Virus record (IMG/VR): IMGVR_UViG_3300031275_000003
Coordinates: 1-22,191 of that record
Source of the DNA: a virus
Strand: one strand, 5' to 3'
Length of the DNA: 22,191 nucleotides
Positions 1-7,240 of the stretch are shown in pieces. The notes beneath the pieces were generated by a model. It saw nothing but the letters and a program-made list of their open reading frames with translations, was not told the DNA's origin and ran no database searches. The position numbers and the translations under genes were made by a program. Position 1 is the stretch's first letter. Each line of letters starts with the position of its first letter.

Positions 1-1
1 T

Positions 2-31
2 CTTCAAAATCACCTGTTCTTCTGTCTCAAT
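2..31 (-). repeat. Diverged copy of the 3' end of the 193-363 gene
   Basis: Read on the minus strand, this segment encodes IETEEQVILK, which closely matches IEVEEQVILK at the end of the small gene at 193-363. Its frame is closed by a stop at 41-43, so no start codon is available inside the window. In both copies the codons for QV form the sequence CAGGTGAT. In the right-hand copy this also serves as the SD for the next gene, so the left copy may play the same part for a gene beyond the edge. It is either a remnant of tandem duplication or a shared initiation cassette. Confidence 0.5.
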
Positions 32-47
32 AAAGGCTATTTAAATT

Positions 48-200
48 TTATTCTGGTTTTGCTTTATCTAAAGCTTTTTGAATTCGTTCTTCTGCTTCCC
101 AGAAAATATTTGCTTCGTTTCCATCATATTGACCTTTATAACCTTCATTATGCAATATTCTCATTGCATTCTCTATAATTTCTTTTTCTTTTTCAGTCAT
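48..200 (-). CDS. Small hypothetical phage protein (50 aa)
   Basis: An open frame of 50 codons starts at an ATG whose first bases overlap the stop of the upstream gene (ATGACTGA). It has an AGGTGAT SD about six bases upstream, inside the upstream coding sequence. The product is acidic and helical in appearance (MTEKEKEIIE at the start, EAEERIQKAL near the end), with no signal peptide or membrane segment. It is not recognised as a known family. The coupling to its neighbour and position after the portal gene suggest a small accessory protein of the head-gene operon. Confidence 0.6.
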   Translation of the reverse strand: MTEKEKEIIENAMRILHNEGYKGQYDGNEANIFWEAEERIQKALDKAKPE

Positions 201-363
201 TTTTTAGTATCACCTGCTCTTCAACTTCAATTATTGGCTCCAACCTTTTATGCAATTTGCTTATGCCGCCTTTAAAAAATTGAATCGTCACCTTACCCGT
301 AAACTTCTCCTGTTCAAGCTGTCGAAGATATTGATAATACTTTTCATTTCGTTTGTCAAGCAT
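193..363 (-). CDS. Small hypothetical phage protein (56 aa)
   Basis: A 56-codon frame starts at ATG 363 and ends by overlapping the next gene. The N-terminal third is charged and helical (LDKRNEKYYQYLRQLEQEK). It is followed by a beta-like stretch with GKVTIQFFKGGI and a basic segment, an arrangement common in very small phage proteins. No good SD lies before the ATG, so translation probably depends on the upstream gene, which ends only 10 bases away. The last codons are repeated in diverged form at the left edge of the window. The function is unknown. Confidence 0.6.
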   Translation of the reverse strand: MLDKRNEKYYQYLRQLEQEKFTGKVTIQFFKGGISKLHKRLEPIIEVEEQVILKND

Positions 364-373
364 TTTGTTTTGC

Positions 374-595
374 TTAAGTTATGGATTTTGATTTTTCCGA
401 ATGCGGATAATAAGCATTTGGCCAATTCATGGTTTCACCTGCAAGACTTTGATTCAATATTGCGGGTGCTACAAAATAAGATGAATCCCTACATGCTTTA
501 ATGGCTTTTTCTTCGGTATCAAAAACACCATTAAAATCCCATACCACATTCAATTTTTCTCCACTTCTATACTTTCCAACAATCCATAATTCCAT
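374..595 (-). CDS. Small conserved phage protein next to portal (73 aa)
   Basis: The ATG at 595 is preceded by GAGGAGGAATAAACAA, an excellent SD that straddles the stop of the portal gene four bases upstream; an ATG at 613 overlaps that SD and is less likely. The product begins MELWIVGKYRSG and contains FDTEEKAIKAC followed by YFVAPAILN. I recognise this pattern as that of short hypothetical proteins often seen in phage genomes, without a known function. It is soluble, with no membrane segment. Its place directly after portal suggests co-expression with head genes. Confidence 0.75.
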   Translation of the reverse strand: MELWIVGKYRSGEKLNVVWDFNGVFDTEEKAIKACRDSSYFVAPAILNQSLAGETMNWPNAYYPHSEKSKSIT

Positions 596-599
596 TTGT

Positions 600-2648
600 T
601 TATTCCTCCTCAAACACCGGCATTATCGTGCATCGGCAGTTAATCACTTCCTCCGGTTCATCGCAAATATCGCCCGGAAACATCAGGAGGGCATCGCCCA
701 CGTTGAAATATTCATCCAAGTCACGAGTCTGATTATGAACAATATCATGAGTATCCCTTTGCTTTCCATCCAGAGTCGTAATCCACTTTTTCTTCTTCAC
801 CGCTCCGCTTTGCTTGAAAGCCTCCCATTGCGCCTTATTGCCTACTCCCAAAAGCTCTGTCCTTGCTATTCTATCTGATCGATAGTCTTTCGTCTGGTCC
901 AAATGATCGGCTATATTGCCCGATATTTCGTAAGTGCCCAATCCCTGATCCAAGCCTTCTACGATTATGTCCGTAACCTCCTGCCGAATGTTTCCGTTTA
1001 CGGATTGAACATATTTTTGAATTTTCGTCCTTAACCAAGCCTCGATTTGCGGAGTCAGGGGAGAAAATTCAAAGTCGACCCCCATCTCAAGCGCCGTCCG
1101 TCCTCCGATTTCAGCTATGATGCTCAAAAACTCTTCCTTGCTCAAGTCGCTCAAAATGCCATTCTCTTTTATAAAATCGAAAATCATATCAAGCTCGGCA
1201 TCGCTAAATTTTACTTCATTCGTCAAGCTTCTCATCGAAAGGGACAAATATTGAACTGCTAAAAATTCATTCACATTGTCCAATATCCTTTGCTTTTGCT
1301 CATCTAAAAATTGAATTATCTTTTGCTTGAATCGGTCCGCATTTTCGGTCAATCCCGCATCGAACTTTTTCCAATATTCGTATTCTTCCGATGTATAACT
1401 GATGCTTTTGATAACCCTGGCGGCTATTGGTCGTATGCTCTTTTCTGGTTCCGTTAAGGAAAAATTGAATGGCGTCTGCCGGACTGGTTCATCTCCCCAC
1501 TCCACTGGCTCCTTGCCATACATATCTTCTCGGACTTCATTGATCGTCATAACGTTGCTTTTCACCAATCCCGTAGCCACCATCATTTTCTCGCGCTGAT
1601 CTTCCTTTAAGGCTTCTACATTGGATAGATCGAATCTGCAGAAAAGATTTGGATCAAAACCTCTGATAAATTTTTCATTAAGCGTATTGGTGATCGCCTT
1701 CAACTCTGGAACAATAGTGTCCTGCCAAAAGATTTTTCGCTGCTCTTTTAAATTGGCATAATTCGCATATTCAAGAATGCCGACCTCTCCAGGTGGAACT
1801 CCGAAGATTGCACAAACCTCCTCCCTATTCATCTTTCGAAGATTTAAAAATTCTACATCTTTCGGAGATAGACCAAGGGCATTATATTTAACCCCACCTT
1901 CCAATATTGCTATCCTATGAGCTTTCTCTGTGCCTTTATGTGCCTCAGTCCAAGATTTAGTTAAACGTTTATATTCAATATCGCCAAGATTATGATCACT
2001 CTCCAACACTCCATCCGGTCGGGCGGAATTCTTGAAGAAATTCTTATTCCATGTAAGGGCGTGAAAATCCAAAGTCAGAAGCATACGTGCCACAGCCAAA
2101 GGTGAAAGCCCATAATATTCATCTTCGGCATTGAAAAATTTGAAATGAATGATCTCATCAGCATCAAAGCGGATAGTCTTGCCATTGATAGTATAGTCAT
2201 AAGCCTTGACAAACTCTTTCGCATCCGGGATTATTTTTATACGATCAGGACGCATCGGATATAATTCTTTTTTCCCATTGCCTTCAATCGCCCAATATGC
2301 ATTGCCATTGAGAAGCCGATGCGATACGACCGATTCGATAAGCTCCGTTTTCGATATGAAGGGATTGACGGTTTCAAAAAGCTCAACGATTTTTCCCTGT
2401 TCGACTTCTTCAGTCTCTTTTCCTGATCTCTTATAAAACTTTAATTCCTCAGCCATCATCGCACAGGTTTGGGCAATCTTTCGTACGCAGATATAAACCC
2501 AGCTTGCCGCTGAATAGGTCTTGGCATAAGCCTCAGCATCGGAATCTCCAGCCACACCAATGGTAGCTTCATGTGTTTGATATAAATGCGGGAAAAGCCT
2601 GAATGCCTTTCCGATTATGGCTTTTAGTATTTTGTCTTTTATGCCCAT
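600..2648 (-). CDS. Portal protein fused to Mu F-like head morphogenesis domain
   Basis: This encodes the dodecameric ring through which DNA enters the capsid, fused to a minor head protein. The first roughly 400 residues look like an HK97-family portal: an early SAASWVYICVRKIAQ helix, LLNGNAYW, PLAVARMLL, and a clip region with IFGVPPGEVG. The C-terminal hundred residues have the Mu F-like pattern: RIARTELLGVGNKAQW, then WITTLDGKQRDTHD, FPGD and a terminal NCRC at about 670-673. The 160 residues between are mostly helical. The start at 2648 is preferred over 2717 because it overlaps terL by only ten bases (ATGGGCATAA) and begins at the usual portal N-terminus. Phages often encode portal and MuF separately; here they form one 682-residue chain. 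It probably sits inside the procapsid at the portal vertex. Confidence 0.93.
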   Translation of the reverse strand: MGIKDKILKAIIGKAFRLFPHLYQTHEATIGVAGDSDAEAYAKTYSAASWVYICVRKIAQTCAMMAEELKFYKRSGKETEEVEQGKIVELFETVNPFISKTELIESVVSHRLLNGNAYWAIEGNGKKELYPMRPDRIKIIPDAKEFVKAYDYTINGKTIRFDADEIIHFKFFNAEDEYYGLSPLAVARMLLTLDFHALTWNKNFFKNSARPDGVLESDHNLGDIEYKRLTKSWTEAHKGTEKAHRIAILEGGVKYNALGLSPKDVEFLNLRKMNREEVCAIFGVPPGEVGILEYANYANLKEQRKIFWQDTIVPELKAITNTLNEKFIRGFDPNLFCRFDLSNVEALKEDQREKMMVATGLVKSNVMTINEVREDMYGKEPVEWGDEPVRQTPFNFSLTEPEKSIRPIAARVIKSISYTSEEYEYWKKFDAGLTENADRFKQKIIQFLDEQKQRILDNVNEFLAVQYLSLSMRSLTNEVKFSDAELDMIFDFIKENGILSDLSKEEFLSIIAEIGGRTALEMGVDFEFSPLTPQIEAWLRTKIQKYVQSVNGNIRQEVTDIIVEGLDQGLGTYEISGNIADHLDQTKDYRSDRIARTELLGVGNKAQWEAFKQSGAVKKKKWITTLDGKQRDTHDIVHNQTRDLDEYFNVGDALLMFPGDICDEPEEVINCRCTIMPVFEEE

Positions 2649-4069
2649 TCCAAAACCCTGATCTGTGGCACTATCGAATTTAATCCCCATGCGGTCAATG
2701 CTAAGGTTATCACGCAATCGTCATGCTTGCCCTGCGGTGCCGAATACTGAATGTTACCCGCCTTCGTCTCCGTCTTTTCAAACTCTTTCATTTCATCGAT
2801 CAGCTCAGGGATGCGGGGGTATTTGATTCCCCTGTTGGTCATCGTCACTATAAGATTTTCGATGAGCTGTTCTTTCGATCTTGATGTGAACACGTAACCT
2901 GGACGGTCGCCGTCCTTGTAAACCCTGCATCCCGCCCGTTCTAAGTCTTCTGTAATGGGATCACCTACCCCTGTGCTATCCGGGATCACTTCGGCATTGT
3001 TATATCTTTTGGCGGTTGCCGCAATCTTGCCCCGGACCAACGCCCAAGACTCCTTTTGAAATCTGTCAAAATAAACTATCTGCCCTGTCTGCTTGTCCGC
3101 CACGATTATAACCGTCCAATCCCGATGCTTCGCCAAATCAGAACCCAAGATATATTGTCTTCTCGGAATTGGATCGGCAAACTCCCCGCCAATGCAGGCT
3201 TCGATAAGCTCAGGAGAAATAGCCAAACCTTCGGCCTCCACATCCCAATCATTCATCACAAAGCGGGCATATTTCTTTGGATCAATCTCTCTAAGAATCA
3301 ACAGACTCTCAAGAAAGTCTTTTGGAAGGACATCTGCGTTATCCCAAGTAATAGCCTCAGTCAATCCAAAATCTTTTTGGATTTCGTTGAGAGAAAAAGA
3401 CGGCAAATGGTCAAAGGTTTTTTCATCTCCTTGCATCCCATTAGAAAAAATATTTCTCAAATCTTGCATAGTTTTTGTAGGATTCGGATCAGGAGTTTGC
3501 TCTTTTTTTATGGGATTTTTCCAAAAAGAATAAATCCAATTATGTCCTTTGACATTGGCAGTAATAAGACCGGAATGTAAAGGAAGACCCAAATCTAAAA
3601 ATTCTTGAGAGGGATTCACTTGTCTTCTTAATCTTCCCCAAAGTGTAATAAATTCACTGTTGCTTTTAAGCTCTTCCGCCTGCTCTATAAAAAACCAGCC
3701 GAGATTGAGGTTCTGCAGATTGTTCATCTCTTCCAGATGCCTAAACATAATCCTTGAGCCATTTTTCAGATCAACATTCCTTTGGCTATTAACTTTTTTA
3801 TTTGTATATTTTTCAAAGTCAATCAAGGTGCTATCCCGCAAATCGACAAACTCTTTCCTGAAGATCACACCGAGATTGTTGGGGATCATCTCTGAATAGA
3901 TCATAGCCCTAAGAATCCCGCACATCGTCTTGCCCGTCGCCCACGCCGAGACCATCGCCGGATAGCGGGCGTGGCTCAAAACGAAATCGTTTTGATAGGT
4001 TTTGAGGTTTATCTTCGGTCTTTGACTTGTCTCCGTTTGACTGGATGATGAAGATTGGACCGCTTGCAA
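2639..4069 (-). CDS. terL: Terminase large subunit (packaging ATPase/nuclease)
   Basis: This is the motor that pumps and cuts phage DNA at the portal. The ATPase half shows a Walker A-like SAWATGKT (41-48), with Ser where Gly or Ala is usual, and a Walker B/catalytic segment FFIEQAEE (126-133). The C-terminal nuclease half has the RNase H-like acidic residues in GSDLAKHRDWT (D311), PDSTG (D364) and HDD (450-451). The start is inferred to be TTG at 4069 with an AGGAG SD six bases upstream. This makes a 161-base overlap with terS in another frame, and no later start keeps the Walker motif. A frameshift joining the two frames or a sequencing error cannot be excluded. The 3' end overlaps the portal start. 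Confidence 0.95.
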   Translation of the reverse strand: MQAVQSSSSSQTETSQRPKINLKTYQNDFVLSHARYPAMVSAWATGKTMCGILRAMIYSEMIPNNLGVIFRKEFVDLRDSTLIDFEKYTNKKVNSQRNVDLKNGSRIMFRHLEEMNNLQNLNLGWFFIEQAEELKSNSEFITLWGRLRRQVNPSQEFLDLGLPLHSGLITANVKGHNWIYSFWKNPIKKEQTPDPNPTKTMQDLRNIFSNGMQGDEKTFDHLPSFSLNEIQKDFGLTEAITWDNADVLPKDFLESLLILREIDPKKYARFVMNDWDVEAEGLAISPELIEACIGGEFADPIPRRQYILGSDLAKHRDWTVIIVADKQTGQIVYFDRFQKESWALVRGKIAATAKRYNNAEVIPDSTGVGDPITEDLERAGCRVYKDGDRPGYVFTSRSKEQLIENLIVTMTNRGIKYPRIPELIDEMKEFEKTETKAGNIQYSAPQGKHDDCVITLALTAWGLNSIVPQIRVLEWA

Positions 4070-4388
4070 ATCCTTCTCCTTCGATTTTATCTGAAAGCTC
4101 TAAGAAGTGCTTAAGAAAAAACTGAGTCATTGAAACATCGTGTTTTTTAAGATTTTCTGTGAGGCTTTCTAATGCAAGAGGATAACACAAAAGACAGGCA
4201 TTTTTTAAATCTTCAAGATTTATCTTTTCGGCAAGTGCCTTTTCAACTTTCTTTGCCCGATGATAAATAGCTTGGCGTGTCTTGAGACCAAATTTATCGG
4301 CTATTTGTTTGACAGGTGCCCCAGTCCGCCACATAGCCCAAGCCACAACTTCATCAACGGTTAATTCCGCTCTACGGATTCTTGGCAT
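3909..4388 (-). CDS. terS: Terminase small subunit (DNA-binding)
   Basis: A 159-residue protein placed directly before terL. Residues about 10-45 form a helix-turn-helix (VDEVVAWAMWRTGAPVKQIA, then a second helix containing TRQAIYHRAKKVEK), as expected for the subunit that recognises the packaging site. A central helical part (LESLTENLKKH, FFLKHFLELSDK) could mediate ring assembly. The last 40 residues are rich in Arg, Pro, Gly and Asp and lie in the zone that also codes for the terL N-terminus, so they may be an out-of-frame tail rather than a conserved domain. The SD before the ATG is weak. The two-hairpin leader and a promoter lie just upstream. Confidence 0.85.
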   Translation of the reverse strand: MPRIRRAELTVDEVVAWAMWRTGAPVKQIADKFGLKTRQAIYHRAKKVEKALAEKINLEDLKNACLLCYPLALESLTENLKKHDVSMTQFFLKHFLELSDKIEGEGFASGPIFIIQSNGDKSKTEDKPQNLSKRFRFEPRPLSGDGLGVGDGQDDVRDS

Positions 4389-4410
4389 TTGTCTACTCAG
4401 TTAAAATCAA

Positions 4411-4447
4411 AGAAGCCCCAGCGTCCTTCACCATCGCTGGGGCTTCT
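4411..4447 (-). terminator. Perfect 13-bp hairpin, likely minus-strand terminator/attenuator
   Basis: AGAAGCCCCAGCG at 4411-4423 pairs exactly with CGCTGGGGCTTCT at 4435-4447 around an 11-base loop. In the minus direction the stem is followed by TTTGATTTTAA, a moderate U tract; in the plus direction by TTAAAAC, which is weaker. It lies 23 bases before the terS start. It could end transcripts from the upstream operon or act as the terminator half of a regulated leader, because its loop and 3' arm can instead pair with the neighbouring hairpin. Confidence 0.7.
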
Positions 4448-4458
4448 TAAAACAGAAA

Positions 4459-4506
4459 GGACGCCACCTATCTGTATTATTTTTTTACAGAAAAGGATTG
4501 GCGTCC
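4459..4506 (-). ncRNA. Structured 5' leader hairpin upstream of terS
   Basis: On the minus transcript GGACGCCA (4506-4499) pairs with UGGCGUCC (4466-4459). Inside, CUGUA and UACAG form a second five-pair stem around a nine-base A-rich loop. A transcript from the promoter at 4513-4541 would start almost exactly at the 5' arm. The 3' arm with its following UU (GCGUCCUU) is complementary over eight bases to AAGGACGC in the loop and 3' arm of the next hairpin. The two hairpins are therefore partly mutually exclusive, as in attenuators. Other readings are a short phage RNA of about 95 bases ending at the U tract, or a packaging-site structure recognised as DNA. Confidence 0.5.
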
Positions 4507-4512
4507 CGATCC

Positions 4513-4541
4513 TAAATACGTAACTATTTTTTATTTGTCAA
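4513..4541 (-). promoter_or_regulatory. Sigma70-type promoter before the packaging operon
   Basis: On the minus strand a perfect TTGACA (4541-4536) is followed after 17 bases by TATTTA (4518-4513), a weak but acceptable -10. The predicted start is near 4506, at the first base of the leader hairpin. It lies in a 179-base AT-rich gap between the 4568-4768 gene and terS. The strong -35 and poor -10 could mean that an activator is needed. Confidence 0.5.
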
Positions 4542-4567
4542 GAAAAATCTTTCGGCGAAAATGTTTT

Positions 4568-4768
4568 TTAAAAATCTTCTTTAGCAACTTCAACGTATCC
4601 TTCTTTTAGATTTTTTGCTTTGATGAATACGGATCCAGCATGAGAATCTCTTAAAATTTTATCTTTTACCTCTTCATATTTGCCTTGATATTCTGACATT
4701 TGTTGCCCTTCTTCATCAAAGACCATAACTAACCCGTTAGCAAAATGAACCACTTCCACTATACTCAT
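4568..4768 (-). CDS. Small conserved phage protein (66 aa)
   Basis: The ATG at 4768 follows a near-perfect SD (AAAGGAGGT, eleven-base spacing). The protein starts with a beta-rich half, MSIVEVVHFANGLVMVFDEEG, interrupted here by QQMSEYQGKYEEVKDKIL, which looks like a helix. No membrane or metal motif is visible. I associate the pattern FANGLVMVFDEEG-x-QMSEYQGKYEEV with short hypothetical proteins of phages near methyltransferase and packaging genes, function unknown. It is the last gene of the early operon before the leader and terminase block. Confidence 0.75.
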   Translation of the reverse strand: MSIVEVVHFANGLVMVFDEEGQQMSEYQGKYEEVKDKILRDSHAGSVFIKAKNLKEGYVEVAKEDF

Positions 4769-4787
4769 TTCTGGTTTTTACCTCCTT

Positions 4788-6236
4788 TCACAGCGACAAT
4801 ATCTCCTGTCTCAGCCTTTCATTGGCAATCTTGACATAATCGGAGTCGTCATCAAAACCAATATATCGGCGGTTAAGAATCTGGCAAGCCAAAGCAGTCG
4901 TTCCCGATCCGACATAGGGGTCAAGAACAACATCTCCCTCCCTTGATCCAAGCATGACCAGATAGCACATGAGCTTGAGGGGCTTGACGGTGGGATGATA
5001 ATTATGTTGAATAGATTTACCTTTTGTGCTGTATTTCCAATCTCCAGTAATTTGATTTCGCTTTAAAGTCAAATTTTCACATCCCCTATTCTTTTCCACC
5101 TTGCTCGCCTTCGGCACGATCAGAAAAGGAAAGGTCTTTTGAACCGATTTGGGAAGTCGTTTGATCTTTTCGGCGAACCAACGGTCAAGGTCGAAATAGC
5201 GGGAGAAGGAACCAAAATCGCCAGCATATTTATTTGAATACATATTCTTTTTATTTTTCCAAAATTCTGATCCCTTTATTGTGTTCGGTTTTTTATTGCC
5301 TGCCGGATGTCTATTCCTCCCATCATTCAGCACATCATCCTGCACAAGCAGATTGGCGGAGAAACGACCGTGTGAATAGTCATATTGAATTGTTTGCTTC
5401 ATAGAATTCTGATTCCAACCTTTTTTCGGTGGCAAAGGACTACCATTTGTTATTGGTCTAAACATAGAATCTTTATCACTTTTATTCTCATACGGTATCC
5501 TCCCCTCATCCAGCCATGTCACACCTTTTCCGTTCTTCAAAGCCTGATCCACAAAGGTCTTTTCGGACAGGGGCTTCATAACTACGATCACGACTTCGAC
5601 CGCTGGCTTGGGCTGGAAGCCTCCATAAGAGCCGTCAAGAGCTTTGGCTTGAGGAGTGGTGGGGATGGTGATTGATATATTAGACAAATCTGTATTTTTG
5701 TTTTCACTTTGGAAAAATCCATCACTACTTATATTTCTGGGAACTCCCCAACAATTACTATCAGGATAATAGTGTGTTTTTGTTCCAATCACTTTCCTAA
5801 ATTTTTTCCATTCTTCTTCAAACTCTTTCCTTGTCGGTTTTCTTCCCAATTTTTCTTCTAACTGTTTTTTACATTCTTTCTTATCTATTGCTTTTGATAT
5901 GTTCTGTGCCTTCGGGAATCCCGAGGCATACGTCCAATAGATCGAGGAGAAGTTCACCCAGAAACCAGCATCCTCCAGGTTGACGATCATCCGGCTCAGG
6001 CAGTCCTGCCTCGGAGCACACAGGATAAAGCCAAAAGCTCCGGGCTTCATCACCCGCAAGCATTCCCTCCAGACCTCAACATTCGGCACCGCTTTGTCCC
6101 AATCCCTGCCCATGAAAGAATAGCCATAGGGGGGATCGGTGGCAAGCTCGTCCATGCTTTCATCTGGTATCGGCTTTAAGGCTTCTGGATTTCTGCCGCA
6201 GATAATCTTATTTTCCCACTCCTCAAGCACGCTCAT
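4788..6236 (-). CDS. DNA (amino) methyltransferase, beta-type motif order
   Basis: A 482-residue S-adenosylmethionine-dependent DNA methyltransferase. The catalytic motif DPPYG is near the N-terminus (34-38), and the SAM-binding motif DPYVGSGTT is near the C-terminus (from 439), followed by RRYIGFDDD. This IV-before-I order is that of beta-class N6-adenine or N4-cytosine enzymes. Between them lies a long insert of about 300 residues that probably includes target recognition (HGRFSANLLVQDDVL is typical of phage members). The ATG at 6236 follows GAGGCGGG. An in-frame extension to 6332 would be translation of the tRNA gene and is rejected. There is no cognate restriction gene, so a role in protecting phage DNA from host restriction is the simplest inference. 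Confidence 0.92.
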   Translation of the reverse strand: MSVLEEWENKIICGRNPEALKPIPDESMDELATDPPYGYSFMGRDWDKAVPNVEVWRECLRVMKPGAFGFILCAPRQDCLSRMIVNLEDAGFWVNFSSIYWTYASGFPKAQNISKAIDKKECKKQLEEKLGRKPTRKEFEEEWKKFRKVIGTKTHYYPDSNCWGVPRNISSDGFFQSENKNTDLSNISITIPTTPQAKALDGSYGGFQPKPAVEVVIVVMKPLSEKTFVDQALKNGKGVTWLDEGRIPYENKSDKDSMFRPITNGSPLPPKKGWNQNSMKQTIQYDYSHGRFSANLLVQDDVLNDGRNRHPAGNKKPNTIKGSEFWKNKKNMYSNKYAGDFGSFSRYFDLDRWFAEKIKRLPKSVQKTFPFLIVPKASKVEKNRGCENLTLKRNQITGDWKYSTKGKSIQHNYHPTVKPLKLMCYLVMLGSREGDVVLDPYVGSGTTALACQILNRRYIGFDDDSDYVKIANERLRQEILSL

Positions 6237-6265
6237 CCCGCCTCGCTCCCTTCGATCTTGTAATG

Positions 6266-6336
6266 CAGAGGCGGAAGGAATTGAACCTTCATTGCGGGAT
6301 TCAAAGCCCCGTGACTTATCTTTAGTCGACACCCCT
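6266..6336 (-). tRNA. tRNA-Gln (anticodon TTG)
   Basis: A full cloverleaf of 71 bases reads on the minus strand. The acceptor stem AGGGGTG/CGCCTCT has seven pairs including two G-U. The D stem is GACT/AGTC. The anticodon stem CGGGG/TCCCG closes the loop CTTTGAA, with anticodon TTG at 6304-6302. The variable loop has four bases, and the T arm GAAGG-TTCAATT-CCTTC is canonical. The discriminator is G, as in many tRNA-Gln, and CCA is not encoded. The D loop (AAAGATA) lacks the usual GG, so the molecule may fold atypically. The first 15 bases overlap the end of the RNA ligase gene, whose stop codon lies in the D arm. Confidence 0.85.
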
Positions 6337-7011
6337 GTCTCTCCAAAAATCTTTATATTTTATTTTCGTAATGATTCGATTGCCTTTTCTATTCCATAAA
6401 TCAATTTTGGGTCTGGCAACAACACCTTCAGCCATAAATTCTTGTTGATTTTTTGCCGTGTCCCATTTAGATATAAAGCCCAACTTTCCATAATCAACAA
6501 GATCAATCAACGTGCCCTCCCCTATGATCGGGACTACTTCTATGCCGAGCTTTTGTCCTATATCTTCAATGTTTTCCCTTTCTAACCACCATTCACCAAT
6601 CTTTATATCAAACAAAATAAAATCAACACCATCGGGGATATATTTTTCTCCACCTTTTTGGATTCTTGCACCATAACCTTCACCATAAAGACAGACCGTT
6701 ATCTCACCACCTTCTACTGTGTTTTCTTTAGGAGCAAAAACATTCTTGAATAAATCTATTTGGGACATAAATTTTTCTTCAAGTTTTTTAATAAGAAATG
6801 GCGGTATTTGAGCATTATTTGTTTTGCCTCCAAAAGTGATTTTTTTCCCATCCCACATTACCCGGATATTTGTTCCATCTACTTTTTCCGTAAAAACCCA
6901 TAAATTATTTTTTAGATATTCAAACTCTGGGAGTGAATATTCACCCTCAATTACTTTATGGGTCTTTTCATCCCTCTTAAAAACTGTTTGGATTTTAGGA
7001 TATTCTTTCAT
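6322..7011 (-). CDS. RNA ligase (nucleotidyltransferase family)
   Basis: A 229-residue ATP-dependent RNA ligase of the covalent nucleotidyltransferase superfamily. Motif I is EKVDGTN with the adenylated lysine at K43. GGKTN follows at 61-65, motif III-like VDFILFDIKIG in the middle, motif IV EGVVARP at 195-201, and motif V KIKYKDF with K216 and K218. The length fits a catalytic core with little C-terminal domain, as in Rnl2/DRB0094-type ligases. Such enzymes seal nicked RNA, and in T4 a different RNA ligase repairs cleaved tRNA. The SD is GGAGGAAGCGAGAT, and the start overlaps the upstream gene by four bases. Its 3' end overlaps a tRNA-Gln gene. No polynucleotide kinase is visible here. Confidence 0.9.
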   Translation of the reverse strand: MKEYPKIQTVFKRDEKTHKVIEGEYSLPEFEYLKNNLWVFTEKVDGTNIRVMWDGKKITFGGKTNNAQIPPFLIKKLEEKFMSQIDLFKNVFAPKENTVEGGEITVCLYGEGYGARIQKGGEKYIPDGVDFILFDIKIGEWWLERENIEDIGQKLGIEVVPIIGEGTLIDLVDYGKLGFISKWDTAKNQQEFMAEGVVARPKIDLWNRKGNRIITKIKYKDFWRDRGVD

Positions 7012-7223
7012 ATCTCGCTTCCTCCGATCTTCTCAATTTTTGGGATTTTGATTATCCGTCCACCCTCTTTAAGTTTCAATTTCCCCGCAAGAAACAATCT
7101 ATAATCAGCCATAGGTAATGGATGCAACTTGACATCCCATTTCCTATCTCCGGCTCTCATTTCCCGAAGCTCATTAGCATCAATCACAAACAATTGCCTT
7201 GGTCTTATATATTGTTTTTTCAA
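7008..7223 (-). CDS. Small hypothetical protein coupled to RNA ligase (71 aa)
   Basis: The frame begins at a TTG (7223) after GAGAGCGGGAA and ends with the four-base ATGA overlap into the RNA ligase gene, which argues that it is real. The product is basic and compact, starting (M)KKQYIRPRQLFVIDANELR, with a Gly/Lys-rich C-terminus (LKLKEGGRIIKIPKIEKIG). No family is recognised. The overlap suggests equal translation with the ligase. The exact start is uncertain, since the first ATG would leave under 50 residues. Confidence 0.6.
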   Translation of the reverse strand: MKKQYIRPRQLFVIDANELREMRAGDRKWDVKLHPLPMADYRLFLAGKLKLKEGGRIIKIPKIEKIGGSEI

Positions 7224-7240
7224 TTCCCGCTCTCTTTTTC

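Noticed and set aside
3056-3580. Long plus-strand frames inside terL
   Set aside because: They are antisense to conserved terminase coding sequence and have no SD or recognisable protein.
4411-4506. Definite cos/pac site
   Set aside because: Position next to terS and inverted repeats are suggestive, but no cohesive-end or packaging evidence can be read from the sequence; left as an alternative.
6237-6332. N-terminal extension of the methyltransferase (32 residues)
   Set aside because: It is the tRNA-Gln gene read in frame; the ATG at 6236 has its own SD and the normal N-terminus.
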